Shown in pieces: positions 35,089 to 44,601 of a stretch of 64,000 nucleotides of DNA. Each line of letters begins with the position of its first letter. Positions within the stretch are counted from its first letter, which is position 1. Source of the stretch: Erythrobacter sp. F6033 (GTDB taxonomy: Bacteria; Pseudomonadota; Alphaproteobacteria; Sphingomonadales; Sphingomonadaceae); contig NZ_JALKAZ010000001.1 of the NCBI RefSeq assembly GCF_023016005.1, forward strand, positions 124,001-188,000, written 5' to 3'. The notes beneath the pieces are model-generated. The model ran no database searches. It had not been told where the DNA came from and saw only the letters and a list, made by a program, of their open reading frames with translations. The translations under genes were made by a program, and so were the position numbers.

Positions 35089-35942
35089 AAGTCCTGATCA
35101 CGGGAGCCTCTGGCCAGGTGGGCGGTGCGTTACAGCGCACTGCCCCTGAAGGAGTCCGGATCAGCGCAATTGACGCGGCCCACTGTGATCTGGCCGACCG
35201 CGAAGCGCTTCGAACGGTCATTGCCTCTGAACGACCCGATATATTGATCAACGCTGCTGCCTACACTGCGGTCGACAAGGCGGAAAGCGAAGAGGTTTTG
35301 GCCCGCGCCGTTAACGCCGATGCAGTCGGAGTGATGGTTGAAGAATTGGGCAGGGTTGGCGGAAAGCTGGTCCACATCTCAACCGACTTCGTTTTTGATG
35401 GCTCGTCATCGCGTGCATACCGACCGGAAGATAAGCGGGCACCGGTTTCGGCATATGGACGGACAAAAGCGGAAGGCGAGGACCATCTTCGCGCATCAGA
35501 TCTGCTGGTGCGAACGGCATGGGTTTATGAGGCCGGCGGCGCAAACTTTGTGCGCAGCATGATCCGATTGATGAATGAGCGGGATGAGCTTGGGATAGTT
35601 GCTGATCAAATCGGATCTCCAACTCTTGCCACCGGATTGGCGCGGACAATTTGGGCGCTTGTCGAGCGCGATGCCGATGGCGTGTTTCATCACAGTGATG
35701 CCGGTGTGGCGAGCTGGTATGACTTCGCGGTCGCGATCAGCGAGGAGGCGCACGCGCTCGGGGTGATCCAAACCCAGCCGCGCGTGAAGCCAATTACCAC
35801 TTCAGAATATCCAACCCCCGCACGCAGGCCTGCTTTTTCGCTGCTTGATTGCAGCAAGACACGTGAATTTTTGGCGGATAATCCTGTACACTGGCGGACC
35901 AACCTTCGCGTCATGCTCAAAGAGGAAAAAGCTCTTGGCTAA
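35085..35942 (+). CDS. rfbD: dTDP-4-dehydrorhamnose reductase
   Basis: Final NAD(P)H-dependent step to dTDP-L-rhamnose; SDR fold, 285 aa. [16 protein letters not shown] is the dinucleotide loop, NAAAYTAVDKAESE and STDFVFDGSSSRAY hold active-site residues, and SAYGRTKAEGE is YxxxK. The ATG at 35085 overlaps the rfbC stop. The gene overlaps rfbB by 8 nt. Confidence 0.97.
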   Translation: MKVLITGASGQVGGALQRTAPEGVRISAIDAAHCDLADREALRTVIASERPDILINAAAYTAVDKAESEEVLARAVNADAVGVMVEELGRVGGKLVHISTDFVFDGSSSRAYRPEDKRAPVSAYGRTKAEGEDHLRASDLLVRTAWVYEAGGANFVRSMIRLMNERDELGIVADQIGSPTLATGLARTIWALVERDADGVFHHSDAGVASWYDFAVAISEEAHALGVIQTQPRVKPITTSEYPTPARRPAFSLLDCSKTREFLADNPVHWRTNLRVMLKEEKALG

Positions 35943-36987
35943 TTTGCTTGTTACTGGCGGTGCTGGATTTATCGGCGGCAATTTCGTTCACTATTGGAAC
36001 GCCAAGCACCCAGATGATGCAATTATTGTCTTGGATGCACTGACCTATGCGGGGAATCGCTCCACGCTCGAGGGTGCCCCGCATTGCGATCTTGTAGTTG
36101 GTGACATTCGTGACACGGCGCTCGTGGAGAAAATCCTGCGTGAGCGAGACTGCGATACGATTGTCCACTTTGCAGCAGAGAGTCATGTAGACCGCTCAAT
36201 CGAAGGACCAGATGCCTTCATCGACACCAACATTCTTGGCACCAATAGCTTGCTTAAGGCTGCTCGTGCGGTTTGGTTGGGCGGTTCTGGCAAAGACCAT
36301 CGGTTCCATCACATATCAACCGACGAGGTCTTCGGATCTTTGGAGATGAATGATCCTGCGTTCAGTGAGACAACCCAATACGCACCTAACTCACCCTATT
36401 CTGCGTCAAAGGCAGCATCAGATCACCTCGTCAGGGCATACCATCACACTTACGAGCTTGAAGTCACCACCAGCAATTGTTCCAACAATTACGGCCCATT
36501 CCAGCATCCGGAAAAGTTGATCCCGCTATTCCTGCTCAACGCGCTTTTCGGCAAAAACCTTCCAATCTACGGTGACGGCATGAATGTGCGTGATTGGCTG
36601 CACGTGGAAGACCATTGCCGTGGGATTGAGGCGTGCCTTCAAAACGGGAAGCCGGGCGAGACTTACAACATCGGCGGAGGTGCAGAGCTTGCCAATATGG
36701 CGGTGATTGATGCGATTTGCCGCGAGGTTGATCTCGCGTTTCAAGAGGTTGAAAGTCTGGATAGTCGATATCCCGACGCACCTGCTGCTAAGGGCGGAAA
36801 AAGTAATAGCCTCAAGTCGTTCGTGAAAGACAGGGCAGGGCACGATCGTCGATATGCTATCGATGAGACAAAGGCCCGCCGCGATCTTAGCTATCAGGCG
36901 CAACATGGTTTTGATGAAGGTTTGCGCCAAACACTGCGTTGGTATCTTGAGCATGAAAGCTGGTGGGAACCGCTTCTAGCCCGCTAG
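35935..36987 (+). CDS. rfbB: dTDP-glucose 4,6-dehydratase
   Basis: Second step of dTDP-L-rhamnose synthesis; SDR of 350 aa. ANLLVTGGAGFIGGNFVHYW is the NAD loop, STDEVFGSLE the catalytic Asp/Glu region, and YSASKAASDH the YxxxK motif. NNYGPFQHPEKLIPLF is RmlB-specific. The start is TTG at 35935, with AGAGGA upstream, because this gives the family-standard N-terminus; upstream Met codons lie inside rfbD. Confidence 0.96.
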   Translation: MANLLVTGGAGFIGGNFVHYWNAKHPDDAIIVLDALTYAGNRSTLEGAPHCDLVVGDIRDTALVEKILRERDCDTIVHFAAESHVDRSIEGPDAFIDTNILGTNSLLKAARAVWLGGSGKDHRFHHISTDEVFGSLEMNDPAFSETTQYAPNSPYSASKAASDHLVRAYHHTYELEVTTSNCSNNYGPFQHPEKLIPLFLLNALFGKNLPIYGDGMNVRDWLHVEDHCRGIEACLQNGKPGETYNIGGGAELANMAVIDAICREVDLAFQEVESLDSRYPDAPAAKGGKSNSLKSFVKDRAGHDRRYAIDETKARRDLSYQAQHGFDEGLRQTLRWYLEHESWWEPLLAR

Positions 36988-37047
36988 GAAGATGAAAATC
37001 AGCGGCTGATCGCGGATGCAGGGTGTGAAAAGGAAAGGAGACAAAAG

Positions 37048-37548
37048 ATGAGCTTTAGCCTCAGCAGGCTCTCTTTCTTGCGCCGACTTCTCACTGGAGC
37101 TCGGCTCAAATTCTTTCGATCGGTCATGAAGATGGACATTCATCCGAGCGTGGAAATGTCGCTGAGCGCGAAGCCTGACGCGACCTTTCCGCGCGGCGTT
37201 CACATCGATGAGTGCACCTATGTTGCGTTCAATGCGCGTATTATGACCCACGACCGGACTAGAGGGCTCTATGTCCATACCAGGATTGGAAAGAACTGCT
37301 TCATCGGCGGAGAGAGTTTGATCTTGCCCGGTGTTGTGATTGGCGACAATTGCGTGGTTGGCGCCGGAAGTGTGGTTACGAGAAATGTTCCTGAACGCTC
37401 CATTGTCGCGGGCAATCCAGCAAAGATCATCCAGAGCGATATCGAAGTCGGCGCTTACGGTCGCTTTATCGCTGCGGATGTTACCGAACGAGAATTGCGT
37501 GAAAGCGACCCCGCAGCTGGCGCCTTGCCTGATCGAATGAAGCGTTAA
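37048..37548 (+). CDS. Left-handed beta-helix acyltransferase (polysaccharide O-acetyltransferase-like)
   Basis: A 166-aa hexapeptide-repeat protein. Repeats such as TRIGKNCFIGGESLILPGVVIGDNCVVGAGSVVTRNVPERSIVAGNPAKII build the beta-helix. The His in MTHD is a candidate catalytic His. CysE/LacA/WbbJ relatives transfer acetyl groups from acetyl-CoA. Here the likely acceptor is a sugar of the polysaccharide. AAAGGAGA precedes the ATG. It follows rfbB by 60 bp and precedes the pyruvyltransferase gene by 7 bp. Confidence 0.88.
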   Translation: MSFSLSRLSFLRRLLTGARLKFFRSVMKMDIHPSVEMSLSAKPDATFPRGVHIDECTYVAFNARIMTHDRTRGLYVHTRIGKNCFIGGESLILPGVVIGDNCVVGAGSVVTRNVPERSIVAGNPAKIIQSDIEVGAYGRFIAADVTERELRESDPAAGALPDRMKR

Positions 37549-37555
37549 GGATCTT

Positions 37556-38758
37556 ATGCAGCGAAAGCCGCTTCATATCGGTTTGCTTTGGCACTCCTGT
37601 TTCAATGAAAACCTCGGTGTTGGCGCACTTACCGTAGCCAATGCCAACCTCATTGGCGCAGCGGTTGAAAAGGCCGGAATGCAACCTGTTTTTCATTGCC
37701 TCGGTGTGCGCGGGACATTCGATTACAGCCATGAGGTCGGATACCAATGTGACTTCACCAATGTCGGCTACAAGGCGCTGGCGAACCCGTTTTCGGACCT
37801 GCATCGAGCTATTCGGCGATGCGACATCGTTTTCGATATTGGGGGCGGAGATAGTTTCTCGGATATCTATTCTGCGCGCCGGTTCCAGCTGATAATCGCG
37901 TCAAAGTTTGCGGTAAGACTACACGGTGTCCCGTTGGTGCTTAGCCCGCAAACGATCGGGCCATTTCACACACGGACCGCCCGGCTAGAGTCTGCTTTGG
38001 CTCTAAAGCCTGCCAAGCATGTGTTCGCCCGCGACGAACCATCTTTTCGAGTTTTAGCTGAACTGGGGCTAAAGGACCGGGCGTCTATCACTACCGATGT
38101 GGCGTTCGCACTGCCTTTTGAGGCCTCTCTGCAAAAGGGTGAGCGCGACCTAGCGGATGGACCGATCAAAGTCGGCCTCAATGTGTCCGCGTTGCTCTAC
38201 CGCCGCGACATCGCGAAAGGTGACCGGATCAGCCTCTCGGCCGACTATCCAGCTCTTATTGATGCGATGATCGACCGGATTCTGCGTGCCCCGCGTATCG
38301 AGTTGCACTTGGTCCCACATGTCCTGGCTGAAGCAGCCCCGCACGAAGATGACTATGCGCTAGCCGAGGCGCTGGCGGAGCGTTTCCCGCAGGCTATTTT
38401 GCCGCCGCGCTTTTCCGGCCCATCCGAGGCGAAATCGTATATTGCTGCGCTCGACCTTTTCGCGGGTAGCCGCATGCACGCGACGATCGCGGCTCTATCT
38501 TCAAACACAGCAGTATTGCCTCTGGGGTATAGCCGGAAGTTTAGCGGACTATTTGGTTCGCTCGGCTATGATTGGAATTCGGACCTGACCACCGAGGCCA
38601 ACGAGACCGTTTTGTCACGGCTGGATGGCGCACTTTCCGACCTCCCATCCTTACGCAATGAAGCGATGGTGGCGAATTTGGAGGCCCATCGGAGGCTGAA
38701 GTCGTACACCGGATACCTCGACAAGGTGTTTACCGAGCTGGCGGCAGAGCGTGTTTGA
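37556..38758 (+). CDS. Polysaccharide pyruvyl transferase family protein
   Basis: A 400-aa protein of the CsaB/WcaK family that adds ketal-linked pyruvate to glycans. HIGLLWHSCFNENLGVGALTVANAN at the N-terminus, DIVFDIGGGDSFSDIYS and PLVLSPQTIGPF are the conserved blocks; IAALDLFAGSRMHATIAALS carries the RxH-type C-terminal motif. Pyruvylation adds negative charge to capsules. It overlaps the following FrhB-like gene by 8 nt, a pairing seen in other polysaccharide loci. Confidence 0.9.
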   Translation: MQRKPLHIGLLWHSCFNENLGVGALTVANANLIGAAVEKAGMQPVFHCLGVRGTFDYSHEVGYQCDFTNVGYKALANPFSDLHRAIRRCDIVFDIGGGDSFSDIYSARRFQLIIASKFAVRLHGVPLVLSPQTIGPFHTRTARLESALALKPAKHVFARDEPSFRVLAELGLKDRASITTDVAFALPFEASLQKGERDLADGPIKVGLNVSALLYRRDIAKGDRISLSADYPALIDAMIDRILRAPRIELHLVPHVLAEAAPHEDDYALAEALAERFPQAILPPRFSGPSEAKSYIAALDLFAGSRMHATIAALSSNTAVLPLGYSRKFSGLFGSLGYDWNSDLTTEANETVLSRLDGALSDLPSLRNEAMVANLEAHRRLKSYTGYLDKVFTELAAERV

Positions 38759-39983
38759 TATTGAGCAGATCAAAGCATCGGGGTTGTGCTCAGGGTGCGG
38801 TTTATGCGCCGGGATTGGTAATCAGGATCAACCCGGCATCGAGATGGGCCTTTCAGAGCAGGGGTATCGGCGTCCAAAACGCATCGGGGATGTCAGCGCG
38901 GATCACGCAAGGAAGATCGATCAAGTTTGCCCGGGTGTAAACATCCGACATGAACCCGAAAGCTTCGAGGCGACATACAGTCCGACTTGGGGGCCTGTGA
39001 TCAAGGCGCGGCTTGGTTGGAGCAGCGATGAAGCTCTGCGGTATAAAGCGTCTTCGGGAGGAGGGCTTTCGGCAATCCTGCTTCATCTGATTGAATCAGG
39101 TGAGATCGACTATGTTCTGCAGACCTCCGTTGCTGCTGATTCTCCGATCCGCAACGCCATCACAGTTAGCTCGGACCGAGAAGGCGTTATGCTTGCGGCG
39201 GGTTCGCGATATGCACCGTCTTCACCTTTGGAAGACATCGGATCAAGGCTGGATGAGCCAAGGCGCTTCGCATTTGTGGGCAAACCGTGCGACGTCGCGG
39301 GCCTCCGGCAGCTTGCGAGGCACGATCCTCGCGTCGATGAAAAAGTGCCCTTCATGATTTCATTCATGTGCGCAGGCGTGCCAAGCTACAGTGGTACATC
39401 CGATTTGCTTGAGCAGATGGGCGTATCGGATGAAAGCGAAGTCGAAGCTTTCCGTTATCGCGGAGAGGGCTGGCCAGGCAATGCGACTGCAAAGATGAAG
39501 GATGGCAGCACGCGGTCGATGGATTACGACACGAGCTGGGGGCGCATCCTGAACCGCCATCTTCAATTCCGCTGCAAGATATGCGCGGACGGGATCGGAG
39601 AATTTGCCGATATCGTGTGCGCTGATGGCTGGTATTGCGATGCGGATGGCAATCCGATGTTCGACGAAAACCATGGACGCAGCATCGTGTTGACGCGCAC
39701 CAACCGCGGCGAAGCGCTGGTTGCGCGTGCTATCAAGGCTGGCAAGTTAGTCGCGGAGCCTGTCGAGTTGGAAGAAATCATCAAGATGCAACCATACCAG
39801 TCCCTCAGAAAGGGATTGGTCTTCTTTCGATTGGCAGCGTTGGCTCTATTGAGAAAACCGCGCCCGCGTTATGAGAAACTTGAGATGCTGTCAGGCGCGC
39901 GCGCGTTTGGAGTGGTGGCAGGGCTACGCAATTTCTTTGGTATGCTGCGCAGATCGCTTAGTGATCGTGGGCCGGCCAAATGA
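38751..39983 (+). CDS. Coenzyme F420 hydrogenase/dehydrogenase beta-subunit-like iron-sulfur protein
   Basis: A 410-aa protein. CSGCGLC (Cys13, Cys16, Cys19) plus CPG at about 60 is a ferredoxin-like 4Fe-4S site. YKASSGGGLSAILLHLIESGEID and FVGKPCDVAGLRQLA are the FrhB N- and C-domain signatures. CKICADGIGEFADIVCADGWY is a further cluster or flavin region. F420 synthesis is not indicated here, so an FAD/FMN redox role linked to the adjacent pyruvyltransferase is more likely. The start is GTG 38751, inside the previous gene. Confidence 0.87.
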   Translation: MFDIEQIKASGLCSGCGLCAGIGNQDQPGIEMGLSEQGYRRPKRIGDVSADHARKIDQVCPGVNIRHEPESFEATYSPTWGPVIKARLGWSSDEALRYKASSGGGLSAILLHLIESGEIDYVLQTSVAADSPIRNAITVSSDREGVMLAAGSRYAPSSPLEDIGSRLDEPRRFAFVGKPCDVAGLRQLARHDPRVDEKVPFMISFMCAGVPSYSGTSDLLEQMGVSDESEVEAFRYRGEGWPGNATAKMKDGSTRSMDYDTSWGRILNRHLQFRCKICADGIGEFADIVCADGWYCDADGNPMFDENHGRSIVLTRTNRGEALVARAIKAGKLVAEPVELEEIIKMQPYQSLRKGLVFFRLAALALLRKPRPRYEKLEMLSGARAFGVVAGLRNFFGMLRRSLSDRGPAK

Positions 39984-40279
39984 TCAAAGCGGCGGGCTTG
40001 GCACCGCCACTATGCCGAATGGCTTCACAGGACCGGGCTCTTCCAAACGCTTATCTTTGAGCAACTGCGTGGACGTCCTGTGCGTATGCTGGTTGCGGCA
40101 CTGACAGGCTCTAGTTGCCGGCAAAACCCCTCAAGATGAGCAGAAGTGGATCTCCGATAAGCCCGCATGCAGCTCTGAAAGCTGGCCATAGATGCCTGAG
40201 ACTATCGAATACAAATCAGGACGATGGAAAGACCATCCTGGTTTCTTTCGGATGCCGTCGTTTTGGAAAAGGGCTGCGA
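39984..40279. other. 296-bp intergenic stretch between convergent polysaccharide genes
   Basis: This is the largest gene-free interval in the window. Short open frames exist on both strands, but none has a ribosome site or family similarity. A short imperfect hairpin (GATGG/CCATC) lies near 40223-40240 without a T run. It may be decayed sequence left between two gene blocks. I see nothing functional in it. Confidence 0.5.
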
Positions 40280-41614
40280 TCAAGCCTTGGCCACCCCGAG
40301 ACCAATTCCCAGCCTCCATCGGACCAGGCAAAACGCCGCAACATATCGTCCGACCAGAGCCACAGCGATGCAGATCGTCAACCCGATCAAGCCGCCGTAC
40401 AGAGCCGAGAGCGGTGCCGCGATGAGCAACAGACCTGTGGCTACTATCGAGAGTGCGAGATTGGCTCGCTCGTTCCCTGACATGGCAAGTACAATTCCAT
40501 ATGGCCCGATCAACACGGCGAGAAGGTTCGCAACGACCATGATCGAGATGACCCGCTGAGCGGCAACAAATTCTGGCCCTATCTGCGCCAGAATGAACTC
40601 GCCGCCAAAGAGAATGAGAATGGTCATTGGAACAGCGACAACAGCTCCAGCCTTGACCGATGAGCGAGCAAGGCGTGCCACTTCTTTGGTGTCATCCGCA
40701 TGAAAGGCCGCGCTGATCTGAGTGGAATACACCGACCAGATTGTGGCTGACATCATCAGCAGGATACCAGAGAGCTGAAAGCTTACCCGATACAAGCCAG
40801 CATCGGCTGCGCTCAACACCCGTGCCGCAACAGCGAGGCCGTACCATTCAGACATTGCCAGCGCGAGACCTGCCCCCCATAGCGGCAGCGCGGAAGTGAT
40901 GATTGAACGCATCGGCACCGAAGTCGCATTTGCGGCACGCGAAACATTCATCCGCAAAAGCGCAAGCCCTGTTCCAACAGACATGAGCCCCCCAATAGCT
41001 GCAGCCCAAAGGGCTGTCTTGATGCTATCCGCAAGTCCAGTCGCAAGAGCAACGGCGCTGGCTGCGGGGACAAATACTGTTGCTACTGCAAGGCCGAGAG
41101 TGAACTGGTGCTGTGAACGCAATAGCCCTCCAAGCAATTGGCCTCCGCCCCTTCCGATCAACAGCAGGCAGAGGACGAGCAGGAAGTCTGCGGTCAGCAC
41201 ATCCCCGAAAAAGAACTTCCAGTTGCTCGATGCTCCGACTGCGAAGACCAACGTCAGCAGGAATATCATTCCAAAGCCAAGGGAGAGAAACCGAAGCATG
41301 AATGAGAGCGCCAGCGGCTTGTTGTCGGAGGCTGTCCTAGAAGCATGGCGCACTATGCTGACGTCCAAACCCAAGAGGCCTGCGGTAGCGAGAAGCATCG
41401 CCGTTTGAGTCGCGAGCGCGTATCGCCCTGTTGCAGCCGCTCCGAAATTGTTGCCGATCAAATATGTTACGGCAAAGCCAGCGAGCACGCCCGCACCGCG
41501 AACAGCAAGAGCGCCGAAAAGCGAGCGTCGTTGGCTAACGGTTCCGCCAAAAAATGCGGAAAGCTTGGCGGCAAAGCCCGTATTCGGATTTCTTGGAGTG
41601 CCTTGCCCGGTCAT
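40280..41614 (-). CDS. Wzx-type polysaccharide flippase
   Basis: A 444-aa membrane protein with about 12-14 hydrophobic helices and the polysaccharide-synthase/MATE-like layout: FGALAVRGAGVLAGFAVTYLIGNNFGAAATGRYALA at the N-terminus is typical of PST/Wzx proteins. It should flip undecaprenyl-linked repeat units to the periplasm for Wzy. The ATG at 41614 is preferred, though the frame is open from 41641 and no ribosome site is evident. It is downstream of the beta-helix protein gene on the same strand, with a 90-bp gap. Confidence 0.88.
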   Translation of the reverse strand: MTGQGTPRNPNTGFAAKLSAFFGGTVSQRRSLFGALAVRGAGVLAGFAVTYLIGNNFGAAATGRYALATQTAMLLATAGLLGLDVSIVRHASRTASDNKPLALSFMLRFLSLGFGMIFLLTLVFAVGASSNWKFFFGDVLTADFLLVLCLLLIGRGGGQLLGGLLRSQHQFTLGLAVATVFVPAASAVALATGLADSIKTALWAAAIGGLMSVGTGLALLRMNVSRAANATSVPMRSIITSALPLWGAGLALAMSEWYGLAVAARVLSAADAGLYRVSFQLSGILLMMSATIWSVYSTQISAAFHADDTKEVARLARSSVKAGAVVAVPMTILILFGGEFILAQIGPEFVAAQRVISIMVVANLLAVLIGPYGIVLAMSGNERANLALSIVATGLLLIAAPLSALYGGLIGLTICIAVALVGRYVAAFCLVRWRLGIGLGVAKA

Positions 41615-41704
41615 CGCGGCAGCTTGCAACAAAACCCTCAACAGTGCGACCGATTTGTACCTTTGCTCATATTCATGGATGCGATTGATTGGCCGCTCTT
41701 CAGC

Positions 41705-44335
41705 CTAAAAAGGTCCGCCTCTGTGCCACGGATCGTTGTTTGAATTCGTGGCAATATTGCCGATGGATTTATGGAGAGTATCGTCAAAGTCGACTTCCAA
41801 ATCGGCGATCTCAGTTGCGCTGGGTACAGCGTTTCCGCCTGCGCTTGTTGCCAGGAAAGACACCTCTCTCGTAGCTTGAAACACGCCATTGCCTTTTGAT
41901 GCAAATGGAGTGATCGTAGCCGAACCATTGACGGTCACGGTCGTTTGTTTGGTAACCTGGTTCACGTCACACTCGATATCGAGCCATTCGCCGGCAATGA
42001 TCGTCGCAAGAGGTGCTACCTCAGCATTGTTGAGCATTTTAGCTCCGGTGCCGTCTTCGATCACAGCATTGATACTGCCGTCAGATTGCAGCACGAAATC
42101 GCATGCGGTGCTCTCCTGCGCGAAGAGCTTGGCCCCCGCCAGTGAAGCGCCAGCGGGAAACTTGAATTTTCCTCGGAATGTGATGCGCGTCGTTTGAGGT
42201 GGGACATTGGCCGGATCGACAAAGTATCCGGCAGGTTCGCCCTGAGTGAGGTATTCGCCAGGTGTGGCCGCTACAGTCGGCGCGGAATATGCTTCCCGTG
42301 CTACGGGCCATTCGGAAGCAAACGGCCCAACTCCTGGGTTCGCGGGGTCCCATACCTTGCCATTTGCGTCACGGCGGAGGTTCTCAGCTGGAAACCAGCT
42401 CTCAAGCGTAGAGATGATCGCAGTGACGTTTTCGCCAACGGCGGTGTTCAGAGGCGATCCAACTCGAGAGCGCCAGTCGAAATTCGGAGCATTTGCATGT
42501 ACTGCGTTTTCGCCATCCGCCTTGGCCAGCACTTCGCTGGCATCGCCAACTGTGCTCGAATTGGTGAGGATATTGCCTTTGCGTTCAACAATTCCGCCCG
42601 TGTTGACGATGGCGGGCGTGACGCAATTGTATATGGCCCATGGCATAATATCGCGACCAACCGTGATGCCGCCATTGCCCGTTGCTCCGCGCCTATCGGG
42701 CATGTCAGGGATCCAGCAGTTTATAAGGCCCCCGCCTTCACCGATATTGGGTTGATCGGTGCCACCGGAATTGGATTGGTCAACGTATCCGCGCCCGTCA
42801 GTCGCCGGGCTGAAGGTGCTGTGCAGAAAGTAAATGTTCGAGGATCGTTGATTGGTACCGTACCCTTCATAAAGGCGGTCGCGAGCACGCACGCCTCCTT
42901 GAAAATTGAGCACCACGCATTTGTCGCAACCGTTATAGAAATTGATCGCATTCGCGTGCCCACCGCCGCTTGTTCGCAGCGCGCGAATATCTGTCATTAC
43001 GCAGTTACGCACTCCAAACATGCGGAAACCTGTTTGTGACAGGTCCTGCGCCAGACAGTTGCGAACACGATAGTCAAAGAGGGGCTTGTCGGTGGCTGCG
43101 ATCGTTTGCAGCCCAAATCCAACTCCGTCGCGGAACGTGACATTCTCGATCTCGACGCCTTGTTCCTGAAATTTCAGCTCCAACCCTTTTTCGCCTGCAA
43201 ACAAACGGATTTGGCAGTGTTTGATCGTTGCTGTGTTGCCGGTGAGATCGCTCAGGCCGTCGATTCCAAGGGGAAGGCCGCCATTCTCCTCTCCGGCGAA
43301 CATCTCAAAGTTGATCCCTTCGATAGTGCATAGAGTGTTTGAAAGGGCGCGATAGATACGCATGCCGCGTGTTCGCACGGCAATTTCCATGCGATCTATC
43401 AGGTTCTGTGGGTCGCGCGGCCACGCATAGAAAGTGACAGTACCGTCACCATTTTCACGGTAGCCCCATTGGCCTTTTTGCATTGATGGTAAGACATTGA
43501 GCAATGCATAGGCGCCATTTACGCCCGTAGAATTGGGACGGTAGTCGCGGGGTTCGAGTTGCAGGACTTGGCCCGATACATCCGTGATTTCCTGGAAATA
43601 CGCGATATTGGGAAACGCATAGAGCACTGCGGTGGTTTGGCGCAGTTGAGCGTCGGTGAATGGACCAAGCATCGAAGGGTGCGTGATCGTGTCGTAATAC
43701 GTCGCATCGCGAAGACCGAATGCCAAGTCAGCGTGATCTGCTTCGCTAACGGTCTGATCGATATTGTCGAAAAAGAAATCAGGAATAGAGCGCTCGCCTC
43801 GGCGCAGTCCGCAAATGTTCAATGCTGAACCAGCTTCCGACAATAGCGTCCGCCAATATTTCGGTGCTGGAAAGTCGGCGGAATTCACAGTGACTTTGTG
43901 AATCTCCGACCAATTGGCGCCCACTGCGTCGGCGTCACTAATGTCGCAGTTCGTCCAGCCTGTCAGCCGCTCCGCTCCGGATATGACTGGTCGGTCCGTT
44001 CCAAATGCTTTGATTGCAAGGCTCGACGGCCCTGTACCATTCCAGATGTAGTCGACCTCTTCGCGATAGCGGACACCGTGTCCCATGATGTGGATCGTTT
44101 GATCCCCACCCGATGCGTCAGCGGCGGAAAGGGCGGCTCCAATTGTGGCGAAGGGCGCGCTGCTCGACATGCCTGAATTGGTATCCTTGCCACTCACTCC
44201 ATTGACAAACCAGTCGCCATCAATGCCGGCATCAAAGCTTGCTGATTGGCCATAGGATATGCCGGAAAACAAAGTGCCAAGACTGCCCGCACGGGCGTTT
44301 TTGTGGGCTTGTTGAACAAGAGAGCGGCCAATCAT
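41705..44335 (-). CDS. Large right-handed beta-helix protein, spike- or tailspike-like
   Basis: An 876-aa protein without signal peptide. The N-terminal region contains SASFDAGIDGDWFVNGVSGKDTNSG and APFATIGAALSAA, the opening typical of parallel beta-helix (pectate-lyase-like) proteins. The middle (TATIKHCQIRLFAGEKGLELKFQEQGVEIENVTF) carries the repeated short strands. Residues about 710-860 look like a lectin/LamG-type jelly roll. It is coupled by TAATG to a spike-base protein gene, so it is probably a glycan-binding or glycan-cleaving spike. It lies within the polysaccharide locus. Catalytic residues cannot be assigned. Confidence 0.7.
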   Translation of the reverse strand: MIGRSLVQQAHKNARAGSLGTLFSGISYGQSASFDAGIDGDWFVNGVSGKDTNSGMSSSAPFATIGAALSAADASGGDQTIHIMGHGVRYREEVDYIWNGTGPSSLAIKAFGTDRPVISGAERLTGWTNCDISDADAVGANWSEIHKVTVNSADFPAPKYWRTLLSEAGSALNICGLRRGERSIPDFFFDNIDQTVSEADHADLAFGLRDATYYDTITHPSMLGPFTDAQLRQTTAVLYAFPNIAYFQEITDVSGQVLQLEPRDYRPNSTGVNGAYALLNVLPSMQKGQWGYRENGDGTVTFYAWPRDPQNLIDRMEIAVRTRGMRIYRALSNTLCTIEGINFEMFAGEENGGLPLGIDGLSDLTGNTATIKHCQIRLFAGEKGLELKFQEQGVEIENVTFRDGVGFGLQTIAATDKPLFDYRVRNCLAQDLSQTGFRMFGVRNCVMTDIRALRTSGGGHANAINFYNGCDKCVVLNFQGGVRARDRLYEGYGTNQRSSNIYFLHSTFSPATDGRGYVDQSNSGGTDQPNIGEGGGLINCWIPDMPDRRGATGNGGITVGRDIMPWAIYNCVTPAIVNTGGIVERKGNILTNSSTVGDASEVLAKADGENAVHANAPNFDWRSRVGSPLNTAVGENVTAIISTLESWFPAENLRRDANGKVWDPANPGVGPFASEWPVAREAYSAPTVAATPGEYLTQGEPAGYFVDPANVPPQTTRITFRGKFKFPAGASLAGAKLFAQESTACDFVLQSDGSINAVIEDGTGAKMLNNAEVAPLATIIAGEWLDIECDVNQVTKQTTVTVNGSATITPFASKGNGVFQATREVSFLATSAGGNAVPSATEIADLEVDFDDTLHKSIGNIATNSNNDPWHRGGPF

Positions 44336-44601
44336 TACGCGCAGGCTACGATGTCTGTTGCAGTTGTTCCGCTTGCGCGGACAAATTGCGCTCGCACATA
44401 CAGGTAACCGCCATCAGGAACATTGATGAATGTGACGTCAGACGAGGCATCCATCGTCCGCAGCGCGACCGCGCCGCCTGTGCCAACGTAAAGATATTTG
44501 GGCACTGATTGTAGGGCGGTGAGGTCATCTGGCACGACAGCAAACGCGTGCTCGCTAGGGGTCAGAGACGATTGAGCGAGGGAATCGAATTCATCAGACA
44601 T
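44335..44601 (-). CDS. Spike base protein (RcGTA Rcc01079-like)
   Basis: An 88-aa protein with SLTPSEHAFAVVPDDLTALQSVPKYLYVGTGGAVALRT and VTFINVPDGGYLYVRAQFVRASGTTATDIVA. The pattern (AFAVtPdD, LYVGTgG, VtFxNVPdG, RVxatGTTAtdIvA) is that of small phage and gene-transfer-agent proteins called spike base proteins; in Rhodobacter capsulatus the relative sits at the capsid vertex and holds the capsule-binding spike. AAAGGA precedes the start. No capsid or tail gene is nearby, which is unusual for this family. Confidence 0.75.
   Translation of the reverse strand: MSDEFDSLAQSSLTPSEHAFAVVPDDLTALQSVPKYLYVGTGGAVALRTMDASSDVTFINVPDGGYLYVRAQFVRASGTTATDIVACA

Noticed and set aside
40192..40425. Plus-strand frame in the gap after the FrhB-like gene
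   Set aside because: Runs into the flippase coding region, no ribosome site or similarity.
42194..43039. 281-codon plus-strand frame antisense to the beta-helix protein
   Set aside because: No domain or ribosome site; the beta-helix frame is coupled to the spike-base gene and has coherent strand periodicity.
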